A stretch of 64,000 nt of DNA from CAJXYS01 sp913063035 (GCF_050586465.1 NZ_JBOCEG010000005.1:335444-399443), one strand, 5' to 3'; numbered from the stretch's first letter, positions 27,089 through 35,416 are shown. Notes: generated by a model from the letters alone, not told the origin. Program-made: numbers and translations.

Positions 27089-28264
27089 TTGGACCGTTTG
27101 ATTGCCAATCGCTGGTTCGTGTTGTCGGTCCTGTTCGCCGGGCGTGTCGCCATGGCGTTCCAGTTTCAATCAGTTGCCGCCCTATCGCCCGCCTTCATGG
27201 CTCGTTTCGACGTCGCACTTGCCGACATCGGTCTTCTTATCGGGCTCTATCTTGCGCCTGGCCTGGCAATCGCCTTGCCGGGAGGTGCTATCGGACGTCG
27301 TTTCGGCGATCGACGGGTCATTGCGTTTGGCATGGCGCTCATGCTTGCCGGTGCACTCTCCATGATCCTTGTGCAGACATGGGAAGGGCAGATCCTTGGG
27401 CGTTTCATAGCGGGCACCGGAGGCGTGTTGCTGAACGTTCTGATGTCCAAGGTCGTGACAGATCATTTCGCCGGGCGCGAAATCGCGACGGCCATGGGAA
27501 TATTCGTGAACTCGTGGCCCGTGGGAATTGCTGCAGCTCTTCTCTTCCTGCCGCTCGTCGGCAATCCGGGTGATCCGCAGGTCGCACAAACGCTGGTGGC
27601 CGTCACGACGCTGGCTGGTTTGGTTCTGTTCCTTTTGGGAACGCGCGCCGCCGTCCAGCCCGATACGCATACTGTCGAAGCCACAAGATTGGCGGGGCCG
27701 AAGATGAAGGCCGTCATCCTCGCGGGCGCCATCTGGGGCCTGTACAATGGCGCTTTGGGTATGGTCTTCGGGTTTGGACCGGCAATGCTGGTAGAGCAGG
27801 GCTGGACCCTCGCGCGCGCCAGCGCATCAACGAGCATCGTGCTCTGGTTGGTTGCGCTCTCGCTTCCCTTGGGCGGATTTCTCGCCGACAGGTTCGGGCA
27901 GAGAGACGCAGTCATGATCCTTGGGTTTGTGGCGTTTGGACTCTGCCTCTGCGTCGCACCGAATACGGAGCAGGTCTTGCTGCTACTTGTGCTCTTGGGT
28001 GTTTTCGCCGGGATTCCAGCCGGTCCCATCATGAGCCTGCCAGCCAGTGTTCTCGATCCTGGCAACAGAGCGCTGGGGATGGGCGTGTTCTTCACGCTCT
28101 TCTACGTTGGTGTCGTATTCGCCCCGATAGTGGGCGGTCTGCTTTCTGACCTGTCAGGGACTGCAAAGACGACGTTCTACTTTGGGGCTGCAATGATCGC
28201 TGTGTGTTGCGTGGCGCTCGTCGCGTTCAAGAGGACCGCCAATGCGTTAAAGTCCCGGCCATGA
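27089..28264 (+). CDS. Major facilitator superfamily transporter
   Basis: About 391 residues with eleven to twelve hydrophobic helices. The MFS loop motif between helices 2 and 3 is seen as GGAIGRRFGDRRVIAFG, and its half-repeat as GGFLADRFGQRDAVMILG. The closest general type is the cyanate/drug-efflux-like MFS branch, judged from helix pattern only. The start is uncertain: I place it at TTG 27089, just before the first helix (NRWFVLSVLFAGR), but the frame is open to 26756. It lies about 360 bases downstream of the GNAT gene on the same strand and could export the product of that operon, which is inference. Confidence 0.8.
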   Translation: MDRLIANRWFVLSVLFAGRVAMAFQFQSVAALSPAFMARFDVALADIGLLIGLYLAPGLAIALPGGAIGRRFGDRRVIAFGMALMLAGALSMILVQTWEGQILGRFIAGTGGVLLNVLMSKVVTDHFAGREIATAMGIFVNSWPVGIAAALLFLPLVGNPGDPQVAQTLVAVTTLAGLVLFLLGTRAAVQPDTHTVEATRLAGPKMKAVILAGAIWGLYNGALGMVFGFGPAMLVEQGWTLARASASTSIVLWLVALSLPLGGFLADRFGQRDAVMILGFVAFGLCLCVAPNTEQVLLLLVLLGVFAGIPAGPIMSLPASVLDPGNRALGMGVFFTLFYVGVVFAPIVGGLLSDLSGTAKTTFYFGAAMIAVCCVALVAFKRTANALKSRP

Positions 28265-28531
28265 TCTTCGTGGCACTGCTGTGCTAGCGCCCGGTTCATC
28301 GGGCGAATTGCCCAGCGGAGTGGATCGCGCGCGGTAAAGCGTCTCTCGCTGTAATCAGTTTGCGACGGGCCCATCGCGGCCAGCTTGCGCAAGTTGTCAC
28401 CCGCATTGTGCCGATGCGATGCAGGCCTCGACATGCCCCACGCTCACGAGATGGTGAGTGCTCACAAGGCAGCGATAATGATCTGCCCGTCTTGAGGTCG
28501 CGTAATCCACCCCCACAAGGAGGTAAATGAC

Positions 28532-28789
28532 ATGATTGACAAAAGGGTTGTTAAAAACAGCTGGGACGCGGTTATGGATGAGTCCAAGAACCCGCTCCGC
28601 TTCTTTCCCCTGATGACGGCACACATGGTGATGCAGGTGCTCGCCTGGATGTGGAGCGCAATTTTTGCCGTGGCCGTCGGCAGCTTCATGGTTTTCGGCG
28701 TCTCCCTGGTTGCCCACGTGCTGATCATCGCGGGCCTGATAGCGACGCTCGCAGTCTTTCGCCGCGCGGAATTCCGAAACGAAATCTAG
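28532..28789 (+). CDS. Small membrane protein of unknown function
   Basis: An 85-residue protein with a strong ribosome site (AAGGAGG) before the ATG. Two hydrophobic helices span about 28-50 and 52-73, separated by a tight turn, with a charged N-terminus (MIDKRVVKNSWDAVMDESKN) and tail (RRAEFRNEI). It ends before a clear intrinsic terminator. I do not recognise the family; the pattern of a soluble head plus a helical hairpin recurs in small hypothetical proteins of this bacterial group. Confidence 0.75.
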   Translation: MIDKRVVKNSWDAVMDESKNPLRFFPLMTAHMVMQVLAWMWSAIFAVAVGSFMVFGVSLVAHVLIIAGLIATLAVFRRAEFRNEI

Positions 28790-28810
28790 TCCCAAGAGAC
28801 CTTGAGTTGC

Positions 28811-28838
28811 GCCCCGGCCTCGATGGCCGGGGCATTTT
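28811..28838 (+). terminator. Intrinsic terminator after the small membrane protein gene
   Basis: A perfect 9-bp GC stem (GCCCCGGCC / GGCCGGGGC) with a TCGAT loop is followed by ATTTT. It lies 22 bases after the stop codon. Confidence 0.85.
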
Positions 28839-28980
28839 GCGGACGATCTCTTTATAGTCGGCGATCAAGCACGACTTTTTTCGCGAAGCGCGTGTTTTGC
28901 CTCGTAACGCGCCCTGATCCATACGGCGCCCGTGCGACTGAACCGGACTTGGGCAGATGCCGATACCCGGTTTTGATCGT

Positions 28981-29616
28981 CTAGCCCAAGTCCGGTTCAG
29001 TCGCCGTGAAGGTCTCAATTTCCTGCATCGCGGCCCACCATTCGGAGACACCCGGCACATTTAGCAAGACTTCGGAATCGGGTGTAAGCGACACATAAAA
29101 CATGATCGGGGCAAGGAAGTAGTCCGCTAGGCTGGGCTCGTCGCCAGCCAGCCATTTGGCGTTTCCCTTGTTTTCCATCAGGAGCGCCATCAGCGTTATT
29201 GAATTCTCGAGGCAATTGGCGCGCGCCTCTTCATTCTGCCCGCCGATAAAATCTGGAAAGAGATGATAGCCGGCGACGCCAACCAGAGCGCCGTAGCCAT
29301 ACGAATTGATCAAGCTGATTGCCTCATTCATCAACGCCCGTTGCTCTGGGTTATCAGGCATCAGCGCAGGCTTCGGACGCGTCTCCTCGAGATAGCGGCA
29401 GATTGCGTCAGTCTCGCGTATGCGAAGACCGTCGATGTCCAGAACAGGCACCTTTCCAAAGGGGTGGCGTTCCAAGTGTTCGGGCTGCCTTGGCTCACCC
29501 TCAAGCACGTTGATCTGGTCCTGATCGTAATCGATGCCCTTGTCCCGCAGGACCATCTTTACGGTGCGTACATAGGTCGAGCCGTCGAAACCAAAAAGCT
29601 TGGGTGTGCTGGCCAT
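28981..29616 (-). CDS. Glutathione S-transferase family protein
   Basis: The 211-residue protein has a thioredoxin-like N-terminal domain (STPKLFGFDGSTYVRTVKMVL, the cis-proline in KVPVLDIDGLRIRETDAICRYLE with the glutathione-binding E-T/S pair) and an all-helical C-terminal domain ending AGDEPSLADYFLAPIMFY. Length is normal for bacterial GSTs. I start at 29616, with AGGAGG just upstream; 29697 would add residues unlike the family. It lies in the same island as the glutathione-degrading operon but on the opposite strand and 2.3 kb away. Substrate is unknown. Confidence 0.9.
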   Translation of the reverse strand: MASTPKLFGFDGSTYVRTVKMVLRDKGIDYDQDQINVLEGEPRQPEHLERHPFGKVPVLDIDGLRIRETDAICRYLEETRPKPALMPDNPEQRALMNEAISLINSYGYGALVGVAGYHLFPDFIGGQNEEARANCLENSITLMALLMENKGNAKWLAGDEPSLADYFLAPIMFYVSLTPDSEVLLNVPGVSEWWAAMQEIETFTATEPDLG

Positions 29617-29706
29617 GGTCGCCTCCTGTCGGCTGGCTAGAGCAGATGAAAGTATCTGAGTATCTGACAACTTAGCTTGGCTCGGCCAAAGGCACATTAC
29701 TTACGT

Positions 29707-29757
29707 GGGCTCGGACCGGTCATCGATCGAAATCAGCCGAGCGTCCGCTATGCGGAC
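29707..29757 (+). repeat. Island short repeat, copy 2
   Basis: Diverged copy of the 50-bp repeat seen at 23016 and 30922, starting GGGCTCGGACCGGTCATCGA. The hairpin is kept as GTCCGC-TAT-GCGGAC with changed bases in the loop, so the stem seems to be conserved. Confidence 0.7.
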
Positions 29758-29813
29758 ATTTCTGCCGTGCTGACCTTCGTTTCGTCTGCGCGGATGAATT
29801 TTTGCTTCCGCTT

Positions 29814-30239
29814 TCAGGCGGTAAGGAACCGCCGAGCCTCTTCACCGCTCTTGCAGACTTTGGCGCTTACGCGATCACCAAAATTGGCAAGCGTGTTCGC
29901 CTCCCAATCCGCGACCCAGCTGTCGTCTTGTCCCGATTCCGGCAGTGGCGGAATTAGAACAAATCTACGGAGCGGCGAATTCAATATGAATGAACGAAAC
30001 TCGTTGCTGCTTACCCACTGGTAGTCTGCTGCCGAAAGCGACCGCGATGAGGTGGATACGTCTACCACCCAGTGTTCAACTCTATTTCCGCGAACCCAAG
30101 TCAGGGCTGCCATGACGGCGTCACGGACACCTGTTCCTTCGTCATACTCACTGAACCATTTAAGATAGACTGCCGAGAGGTCTGGCCGCCAGGTAACGTC
30201 TACCAATTCTGATGCCCGGTAGATCAGTTGTTCGTCCAC
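29814..30239 (-). CDS. STAS/SpoIIAA-like protein of unknown role
   Basis: A 141-residue soluble protein. The pattern LSAVYLKWFSEYDEGTGVRD, VEHWVVDVSTSSRSLSAADYQWV and RRFVLIPP resembles the SpoIIAA/STAS-like fold family found in many marine bacteria, where a tryptophan-led strand and a WxxD strand surround helices. I start at GTG 30239, preceded by GGGGGCGAG; TTG 30272 is the longer option. It is a likely single gene between two other leftward island genes. Function cannot be assigned. Confidence 0.6.
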   Translation of the reverse strand: MDEQLIYRASELVDVTWRPDLSAVYLKWFSEYDEGTGVRDAVMAALTWVRGNRVEHWVVDVSTSSRSLSAADYQWVSSNEFRSFILNSPLRRFVLIPPLPESGQDDSWVADWEANTLANFGDRVSAKVCKSGEEARRFLTA

Positions 30240-30420
30240 TGTCTCGCCCCCGAAGCCAACCGGCGCTATCAAGATAGTCAGCCTGCGAAACGTCTACTAC
30301 GGCCTCATCCCGGTCACTGCGCAAAATCAGACCAACGCCGGCGATATAGGGCGGAACGGCTTCGAAGCTTGCGTCATGCGAGGTCCATCACATGTAAGGG
30401 GAAACAGCTAACCCGGTCGA

Positions 30421-30846
30421 TCAGTCGACAAGTCCTAGCTGTCGAGCGATAGTGGCGCTGTCGTAGTAATCTCGGCCCTCCACGACCATGCCGTCTTTGA
30501 CGCGCATCACTGAACAATACCGGACCTCAGCCTGCTTACCCGTCGGTGGAAAATCTCCAAGGCTGGAGCGCAGAACCCCGGTATGCGTGCCCGTGTTGCG
30601 AAACTCGACCGTCGCCCATTGTCCGTCCTGGCTGACTATGACGTTTTCGACTTTGCACAATCCATCCGGGAATGCCTCGCGCCAGCGATAGTAGTCGGCC
30701 TTGTAAGCTTCCTTCCCCGGCAGCTTCTCGCCGCGGGCAATATCCTCAAAGGCACAGTCTTCAGCAATAACTTCTGCGCCACGATCAGGGTCGCGCATAT
30801 CCCAAGACTCGTGAAACTGTCGAACGACCTTTTCAGTAGGGTGCAT
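30421..30846 (-). CDS. SnoaL-like / NTF2-fold protein (ester-cyclase type)
   Basis: A 141-residue protein with the SnoaL/polyketide-cyclase-like pattern: an N-terminal helix (EKVVRQFHESWDMRDPDRGAEVIAEDC), a middle strand pair (GKEAYKADYYRWREAFPD) and the late KDGMVVEGRDYYDSATIARQLGL typical of ester cyclases. AAGGATCAAGG precedes the ATG. Such folds serve as small-molecule isomerases or cyclases or only as binding scaffolds. The substrate is unknown. Confidence 0.75.
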   Translation of the reverse strand: MHPTEKVVRQFHESWDMRDPDRGAEVIAEDCAFEDIARGEKLPGKEAYKADYYRWREAFPDGLCKVENVIVSQDGQWATVEFRNTGTHTGVLRSSLGDFPPTGKQAEVRYCSVMRVKDGMVVEGRDYYDSATIARQLGLVD

Positions 30847-31266
30847 TGCCTTGATCCTTTTGTGCGTCGTTCAGTCGACATTAGCAGCCGACCGTTGTTG
30901 GTACACTGTTAAGTGAGCTTCGGGCTCCGACCGGTCATCCATCCAATCAGGCCGAAGGTCCGCCTTGCGGACGAACCGGCCGGATGGGCCTGCGGCATCT
31001 TATGTCTCGAGACACTATCTGACTGCGACCTCATCGCTGCAGCGCAGCTCAGTTTCTAGAAGGCGGTCGTCCGGGAGATGCGAGATTGGCCAGATTGGAA
31101 CCGGCCGTTCGCGGCACAGCAGCATGACGTCTCATGTGCGGGACTAAGCGGACCTTTGGGCAATGCAAAGCTCTGACGTGGTTGGCCCAGAGCGATTAAT
31201 ATCCCATGCGCGCTATGCCGCAGCCTCGTGTTGCAACGCAAAGAGATGAAGCGATGCAGCCGATCG
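30847..31266. other. Gene-free 420-bp stretch with short repeat copy 3
   Basis: No supported gene. It lies between the SnoaL-like gene and the end of the decarboxylase gene and includes the third island short repeat (30922-30972). Confidence 0.5.
30922..30972 (+). repeat. Island short repeat, copy 3
   Basis: Copy of the 50-bp repeat with the same orientation as copies 1 and 2: GGGCTCCGACCGGTCAT at the start and the hairpin GTCCGC-CTT-GCGGAC at the end. It is closest in sequence to copy 1. Confidence 0.75.
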
Positions 31267-32700
31267 CTACTCAGGGTGCTCCAGACACCATCGATGTGCA
31301 GAGATGATTTCCGATGACAGAAGATCAGCATCCTCTTGTTGCATGGCATATCCAATTACGGAAACGCGAATGATCCGGCGTCCTGCCCAGGCGCCATGGC
31401 TCGGATAGACCCTTGCCTGATCATGCACCCTCTTCAGAACACGTTGCGTGAGCGAGTCGCCGTAAGGTCCCTCACCGCAAGTGATTGCCACCTGATTGCT
31501 GTGGATCTCGTTGAGAACCGTGAGTCCGGGCTCGGCCGAGACCGTGTCGGCAATCGACTGCGCCAAATAGCAATGGCGCTTTATCATCTCTTCGACTCCT
31601 TCGCGCCCAAGATGCCGCAAGATTGCGTAGCTCGGGACACCCCGCGCCCGCCGGGAAAGCTCTGGCGTAGAATCCGGTGGCTCCCAATGCGCCGTTAGAT
31701 CCGGAAGATAGGCTCCCCGGGCGGACATGGCCGAGACCAGCGAGCCTCTGTCTCGCACGATGGCAACGCCAGCATCGTAAGGCGCATTCAACCATTTGTG
31801 CAGATCCACCGCCCAGCTGTCCGCGAGCGTGACTCCCGCTAGGCGAGGGGCAAGGTCCGGCACTGCTGCGAGCCAAAGGCCGAAAGCCCCATCGACATGG
31901 ACCCACCCCTGCTTGTCGTGCACGAGCGGAATCAGTTCGTCGAAGGGATCGAACGAGCCGGTATTGATTTGTCCGGCCTGTAAGATCACGAGCGGGGGCG
32001 CCGTGCAGCGCCCGAGAGCGCTCCGAAAAGCCTCCGGCTCGATCCGCCCCTGCGCGTCCGTGCGGACACGTACCGCGAAATCCGCCCCCAGCCCTGCGTA
32101 GCGTAGCGCGGCGAGGGGAGCGGAATGCGCGTCATCTCCAATCAGGACAGGAAACTCGGGCGCGCCAAAAAGCCCCTTAGCCTCCACATCCCAGCCCTGC
32201 GCGGTAAGGAGGGCGTGCCGCGCAGCCATGACCCCCACCATGTTGGCAACCGAACCGCCCGTGACAATTCCCGCCCCACTGCCAGAGGGAAGGCGGAGCA
32301 GGTCGATGACCCAATCGCATACAGCACGCTCCATGCCGGTGATTGCGGGTGTCTCAAACGCAGACCCGGCGTTCTGCCCCCAGGCGGAGACGAGAAAGTC
32401 GGCGGCGACGCCGACAGGGTGAGAACTGCCGCAGACGTAGCCGAAGAAGGTTGTTCCGACCATTTTGTGCAGACCGCCCTCGGCGTTTTCGAGTATCTGT
32501 TCGATGACTTCGTCTTCGGGCGTCCCAGCATCCGCGAGCGGCACCAAGAAACGACTAACTGCCTCGTCAAGACCGAGTGTCGGTCTGGCTGGCAAGGACG
32601 GCAGTTGATCCCGGTACGCTTTTGCTGCCTTGGCCGCCACATCGATGGCCCGCCTCTGGCTATCACTCAGGCCAGTCGGCTTTAGCGGCGCGTCGTCCAT
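31267..32700 (-). CDS. Group II PLP-dependent amino-acid decarboxylase
   Basis: The 477-residue protein shows the fold-type-I decarboxylase motifs: GIVTGGSVANMVGVMAAR, the PLP-stacking histidine region DDAHSAP near 192, Asp270 in HVDGAFG, and the PLP-binding Lys302 in DLHKWLNAPYDAG. The length suits the aromatic-amino-acid/glutamate decarboxylase group. I start at 32700 because GGGGGAGACGG lies just before it. Related bacterial proteins act on aromatic amino acids, diaminobutyrate or cysteine sulfinate, and the sequence alone does not decide. It is the last intact island gene before the integrase remnant. Confidence 0.88.
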   Translation of the reverse strand: MDDAPLKPTGLSDSQRRAIDVAAKAAKAYRDQLPSLPARPTLGLDEAVSRFLVPLADAGTPEDEVIEQILENAEGGLHKMVGTTFFGYVCGSSHPVGVAADFLVSAWGQNAGSAFETPAITGMERAVCDWVIDLLRLPSGSGAGIVTGGSVANMVGVMAARHALLTAQGWDVEAKGLFGAPEFPVLIGDDAHSAPLAALRYAGLGADFAVRVRTDAQGRIEPEAFRSALGRCTAPPLVILQAGQINTGSFDPFDELIPLVHDKQGWVHVDGAFGLWLAAVPDLAPRLAGVTLADSWAVDLHKWLNAPYDAGVAIVRDRGSLVSAMSARGAYLPDLTAHWEPPDSTPELSRRARGVPSYAILRHLGREGVEEMIKRHCYLAQSIADTVSAEPGLTVLNEIHSNQVAITCGEGPYGDSLTQRVLKRVHDQARVYPSHGAWAGRRIIRVSVIGYAMQQEDADLLSSEIISAHRWCLEHPE

Positions 32701-32818
32701 GCTTCCGTCTCCCCCGACTTCTGATCCGCGAACAATAGCAGATTCTTGAGCGGTCTTTAGCCGAGACTTGCCGCAGGGTTGCCGTGGGCTGCCCCCACCG
32801 AGTGGTCCGGTTTGTTTT

Positions 32819-32980
32819 TTAGTGCATGACAGGCCTCTGATCCACTGGGACGATGCTCTCGGGTGCAGGTGGGCGGAATCCGAGGGCACTGTGGGAGCGA
32901 GTTGTGTTGTAGTGCCTGCGCCAGTGTTCGATCAGGATCTGAGCTTCGCGAAGGCTGTCGAAGACCTCACCCTTGAGGCT
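32819..32980 (-). pseudogene. IS3-family transposase, C-terminal fragment
   Basis: The last 53 residues of an IS3-type OrfB transposase are left: FDSLREAQILIEHWRRHYN followed by TTRSHSALGFRPPAPE, the usual end of the integrase core. There is no upstream transposase sequence; instead the frame joins the dead integrase a few bases upstream after a TAG stop. It marks a past insertion and deletion at the island edge. Confidence 0.8.
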
Positions 32981-32989
32981 CTTGGCCAG

Positions 32990-33226
32990 CTAGATCTCCT
33001 GGTCCCGGTTGGTCTTCTTGCGCTCTACCTCGAAGATCGGCCCGATTCGCGCATGGAAATACGGGAAGGCCTTCATCGCCTCCGCGTAGCTGTTGCCGAG
33101 CTGGCGTTAGAGGGTTTGCTTTCCCGGGAGGCCGACGAGCCACTTGGGCACGTCTTTCTTGTACCGGAAGGACCCGTTCGGGCGGCGGAACACGCATCGC
33201 GGAGGCTTCCGCACCGTTTCGGCCAA
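32990..33226 (-). pseudogene. Site-specific integrase remnant (N-terminal part) next to tRNA-Leu
   Basis: Reading from TTG 33226 gives an N-terminus like tyrosine-recombinase integrases: ETVRKPPRCVFRRPNGSFRY, KKDVPKWLVGLPGKQTL, an in-frame TAA, then RQLGNSYAEAMKAFPYFHARI and a TAG at 32990. The TAA replaces what is probably a tyrosine codon in LYRQLG, and the catalytic domain is missing. The gene begins about 160 bases from the tRNA-Leu 3' end and points away from it, the usual place for an integrase. The family call rests on the start pattern and location, not on catalytic residues. Confidence 0.6.
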
Positions 33227-33403
33227 GATGATCTCACCCCGCGATACGGTGCCCGGGGACACGCGCACAGGCCTGTCCGGACCTGGCGTGACAAAGTTCG
33301 ATTGCGACGACAGTATGACCCCGAAACGGCCCCGGCACGTCCGCTAGACGCCGGTTCCCATCAGGGTCTTCGATACGTGTCGGGAAATGGTGCCCAGGAG
33401 AGG
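33178..33403 (-). repeat. Right copy of the 226-bp att/integrase-start repeat
   Basis: Matches 21541-21766. It includes the last 16 bases of the intact tRNA-Leu, the spacer and the start of the integrase remnant. Roughly one base in ten to fifteen differs from the left copy. Confidence 0.8.
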
Positions 33404-33474
33404 ACTCGAACCTCCACTTCCATACGGAAACTAGCACCTGAAGCTAGCGCGTCTACCAATTCCGCCACCTGGGC
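33388..33474 (-). tRNA. tRNA-Leu(CAG)
   Basis: The 87-base gene begins GCCCAGGTGGCGGAATTGG and ends with an encoded CCA. The acceptor stem GCCCAGG/CCTGGGC pairs, the anticodon stem CTAGC/GCTAG closes the loop TTCAGGT giving CAG, the variable arm is long as in leucine tRNAs, and the T arm contains GGTTCGAGTCC. It is the probable attachment site of the island to its left. Confidence 0.95.
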
Positions 33475-33610
33475 CGGTGTCGTGACGCCGGCATGTAAAC
33501 CCGCCCGCGGGCGGTGTCAACGGCCTCCGTGACGCGGAAAGCGATTTGCGCCTTGTCCGGTGCGTTGCGGGCAGGTAGGACACGGGACAACACCGGATCA
33601 GGAGGGTGCC

Positions 33611-34594
33611 ATGTCGAAACTGGTCACGATCTTCGGGGGCTCGGGCTTCGTCGGGCGCTACATCGCGCAGCGCATGGCGCGTGCCGGCTGGCGCGTCAGG
33701 GTCGCCGTGCGCCGCCCGAACGAGGCGATCTTCGTGCGGACCTATGGCGTGGTCGGACAGGTGGTGCCGGTTTTTGCCAATATCCGCGACGACCGGTCCG
33801 TGCGTGAGGTCATCCACGGGGCCGACGCGGTGATCAACTGCGTGGGCACCTTCGATGCCGGCGGCAAGAACAATTTCGAGGCCGTGCAGGAGCTTGGCGC
33901 CGGCCGCATCGCGCGGATCGCCGCCGAGGAAGGCGCGGCTCGGCTCGTGCATATCTCGGCCATCGGGGCCGACAGCGAAAGCGAGAGCCGCTACGCCCAG
34001 ACGAAGGCCGCCGGCGAGGCGGCGATCCTCGAGGCCTTCCCCGAGGCCGTGATCCTGCGCCCCTCGGTGGTGTTCGGTCACGAGGATGCCTTCTTCAACC
34101 GGTTCGCCAACATGGCGCGCTTCACGCCGGTGCTGCCGCTGGTTGGCGCCGACACGAAGTTCCAGCCGGTTTATGTCGAAGACGTCGCGACCGCCGCCGC
34201 CAAGGGCGCCCTGGGCGAGGCCGCGCCCGGCATTTACGAACTTGGCGGCCCCAGGGTGGCCAGCTTCCGCGAGCTGATGCAGACGATGCTGCAGGTCGTC
34301 CGCCGCCGCCGGCTGCTCGTGAACATGCCGTTCTGGGCGGCGCGAATCATGGCGACGGTGCTCGACGGGTTGCAGGCGGCCACGCTCGGGCTGTTCCACA
34401 ACGGGGTGCTGACGCGCGACCAGGTCAGGCAGCTGGGCACCGACAACGTGGTGGCCGCGGATGCGCGTACGCTGGCCGATCTCGATATCGAGCCCACCGC
34501 GATGGAAGCGGTCCTGGAAAGCTATCTCTACAGCCTGCGACCGGCCGGCCAGTACACGGCGCTGCGCGAGTCGGCGCGCAACCTCAAGACCTGA
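33611..34594 (+). CDS. NDUFA9-like NAD(P)-binding protein (complex I assembly/subunit family)
   Basis: A 327-residue extended short-chain-dehydrogenase-type protein. It begins with the Rossmann motif TIFGGSGFVGRYIAQRMA and lacks a catalytic Tyr-x-x-x-Lys in the usual form, keeping HISAIGADSESESRYAQTKAAGE instead. This is the atypical dehydrogenase family related to mitochondrial complex I subunit NDUFA9 and common in alphaproteobacteria. I start at ATG 33611 with AGGAGG just before it. It is the first core gene beyond tRNA-Leu and converges with uppP. Confidence 0.87.
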   Translation: MSKLVTIFGGSGFVGRYIAQRMARAGWRVRVAVRRPNEAIFVRTYGVVGQVVPVFANIRDDRSVREVIHGADAVINCVGTFDAGGKNNFEAVQELGAGRIARIAAEEGAARLVHISAIGADSESESRYAQTKAAGEAAILEAFPEAVILRPSVVFGHEDAFFNRFANMARFTPVLPLVGADTKFQPVYVEDVATAAAKGALGEAAPGIYELGGPRVASFRELMQTMLQVVRRRRLLVNMPFWAARIMATVLDGLQAATLGLFHNGVLTRDQVRQLGTDNVVAADARTLADLDIEPTAMEAVLESYLYSLRPAGQYTALRESARNLKT

Positions 34595-34597
34595 GCG

Positions 34598-35416
34598 TCA
34601 GGCGGTGCCGCCGCCGCCCCATGCGATCGCCAGCAGCACGAGGCCCAGGATCACCCGGTAGATCACGTAGGGCGTGAAGCTCACCGATCTCAGCAGGCGC
34701 ATCATGAAGCTGAGCGCGGCAAGCGCGGCCGCGAAGGCCATCACGGCCGCGATGGCGCCGTCGCGGGCGGCTTGGCCGTCGGCCGTCGCGACCACCTCTG
34801 CCCCGAGCAGGACGCCCGAGGCCGCGATGGTCGGGATCGACATCAGCATCGCGAGCTTCGCCGCGTCGTGGCGCGCGTAGCCCATCGCCCGCGCGCCCGA
34901 GATGGTGATGCCGGATCGCGACGTGCCCGGGATCAGCGCCACGGCCTGCCAGAGTCCGAGTTTCACCGCGTCGCCGAGGGTCCAGTCGGCCGCGGTCTTG
35001 TTCTGCCCGCCCCGCTGATCCGTCCAGTAGAGCACCAGCCCGAAGACCAGCATGGTGACACCGATCACGGTGATGTTGCGCATCGCGTCGTCGAGTCCGG
35101 TGAGCTTCAGGATCAGCCCGAGGATCACAACCGGCACCGTCGCGACCCCGAGCAGGAACGCGAGCCTCGCCCCGGGCGTATCGACCCGCCCGGACAGAAG
35201 CCGTGGAAGCCCCGACAGGGCCTCGCCCACCTCCCGGCGGAAATAGAGGATGACCGCGGCCAGCGTGCCCACATGCACGGCGACGTCGATGACCTGCCCC
35301 TGGTCTTCCAGCCCCGAGAGCTGCGGCAGCAGGATCAGGTGACCCGACGACGAGACCGGCAGGAATTCCGTCAGTCCCTGGATGACCGCGACGAGGAAAA
35401 GGTGGAACAATGTCAT
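34598..35416 (-). CDS. uppP: Undecaprenyl-diphosphate phosphatase UppP
   Basis: A 272-residue membrane protein with the two family motifs, EFLPVSSSGHLIL near the N-terminus and ALIPGTSRSGITI in the middle, and about eight hydrophobic helices. It recycles the lipid carrier of cell-wall synthesis by removing a phosphate from undecaprenyl diphosphate, and its loss or gain is known to affect bacitracin resistance. I start at 35416 (MTLFHLFLVAVIQGLTEF), where the family begins. It ends 3 bases from the convergent NDUFA9-like gene and is divergent from gltD. Confidence 0.95.
   Translation of the reverse strand: MTLFHLFLVAVIQGLTEFLPVSSSGHLILLPQLSGLEDQGQVIDVAVHVGTLAAVILYFRREVGEALSGLPRLLSGRVDTPGARLAFLLGVATVPVVILGLILKLTGLDDAMRNITVIGVTMLVFGLVLYWTDQRGGQNKTAADWTLGDAVKLGLWQAVALIPGTSRSGITISGARAMGYARHDAAKLAMLMSIPTIAASGVLLGAEVVATADGQAARDGAIAAVMAFAAALAALSFMMRLLRSVSFTPYVIYRVILGLVLLAIAWGGGGTA

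Noticed and set aside
32768..33532. A 254-codon open frame on the plus strand across the right island edge
   Set aside because: It is antisense to the integrase and transposase remnants and runs through the tRNA-Leu gene.
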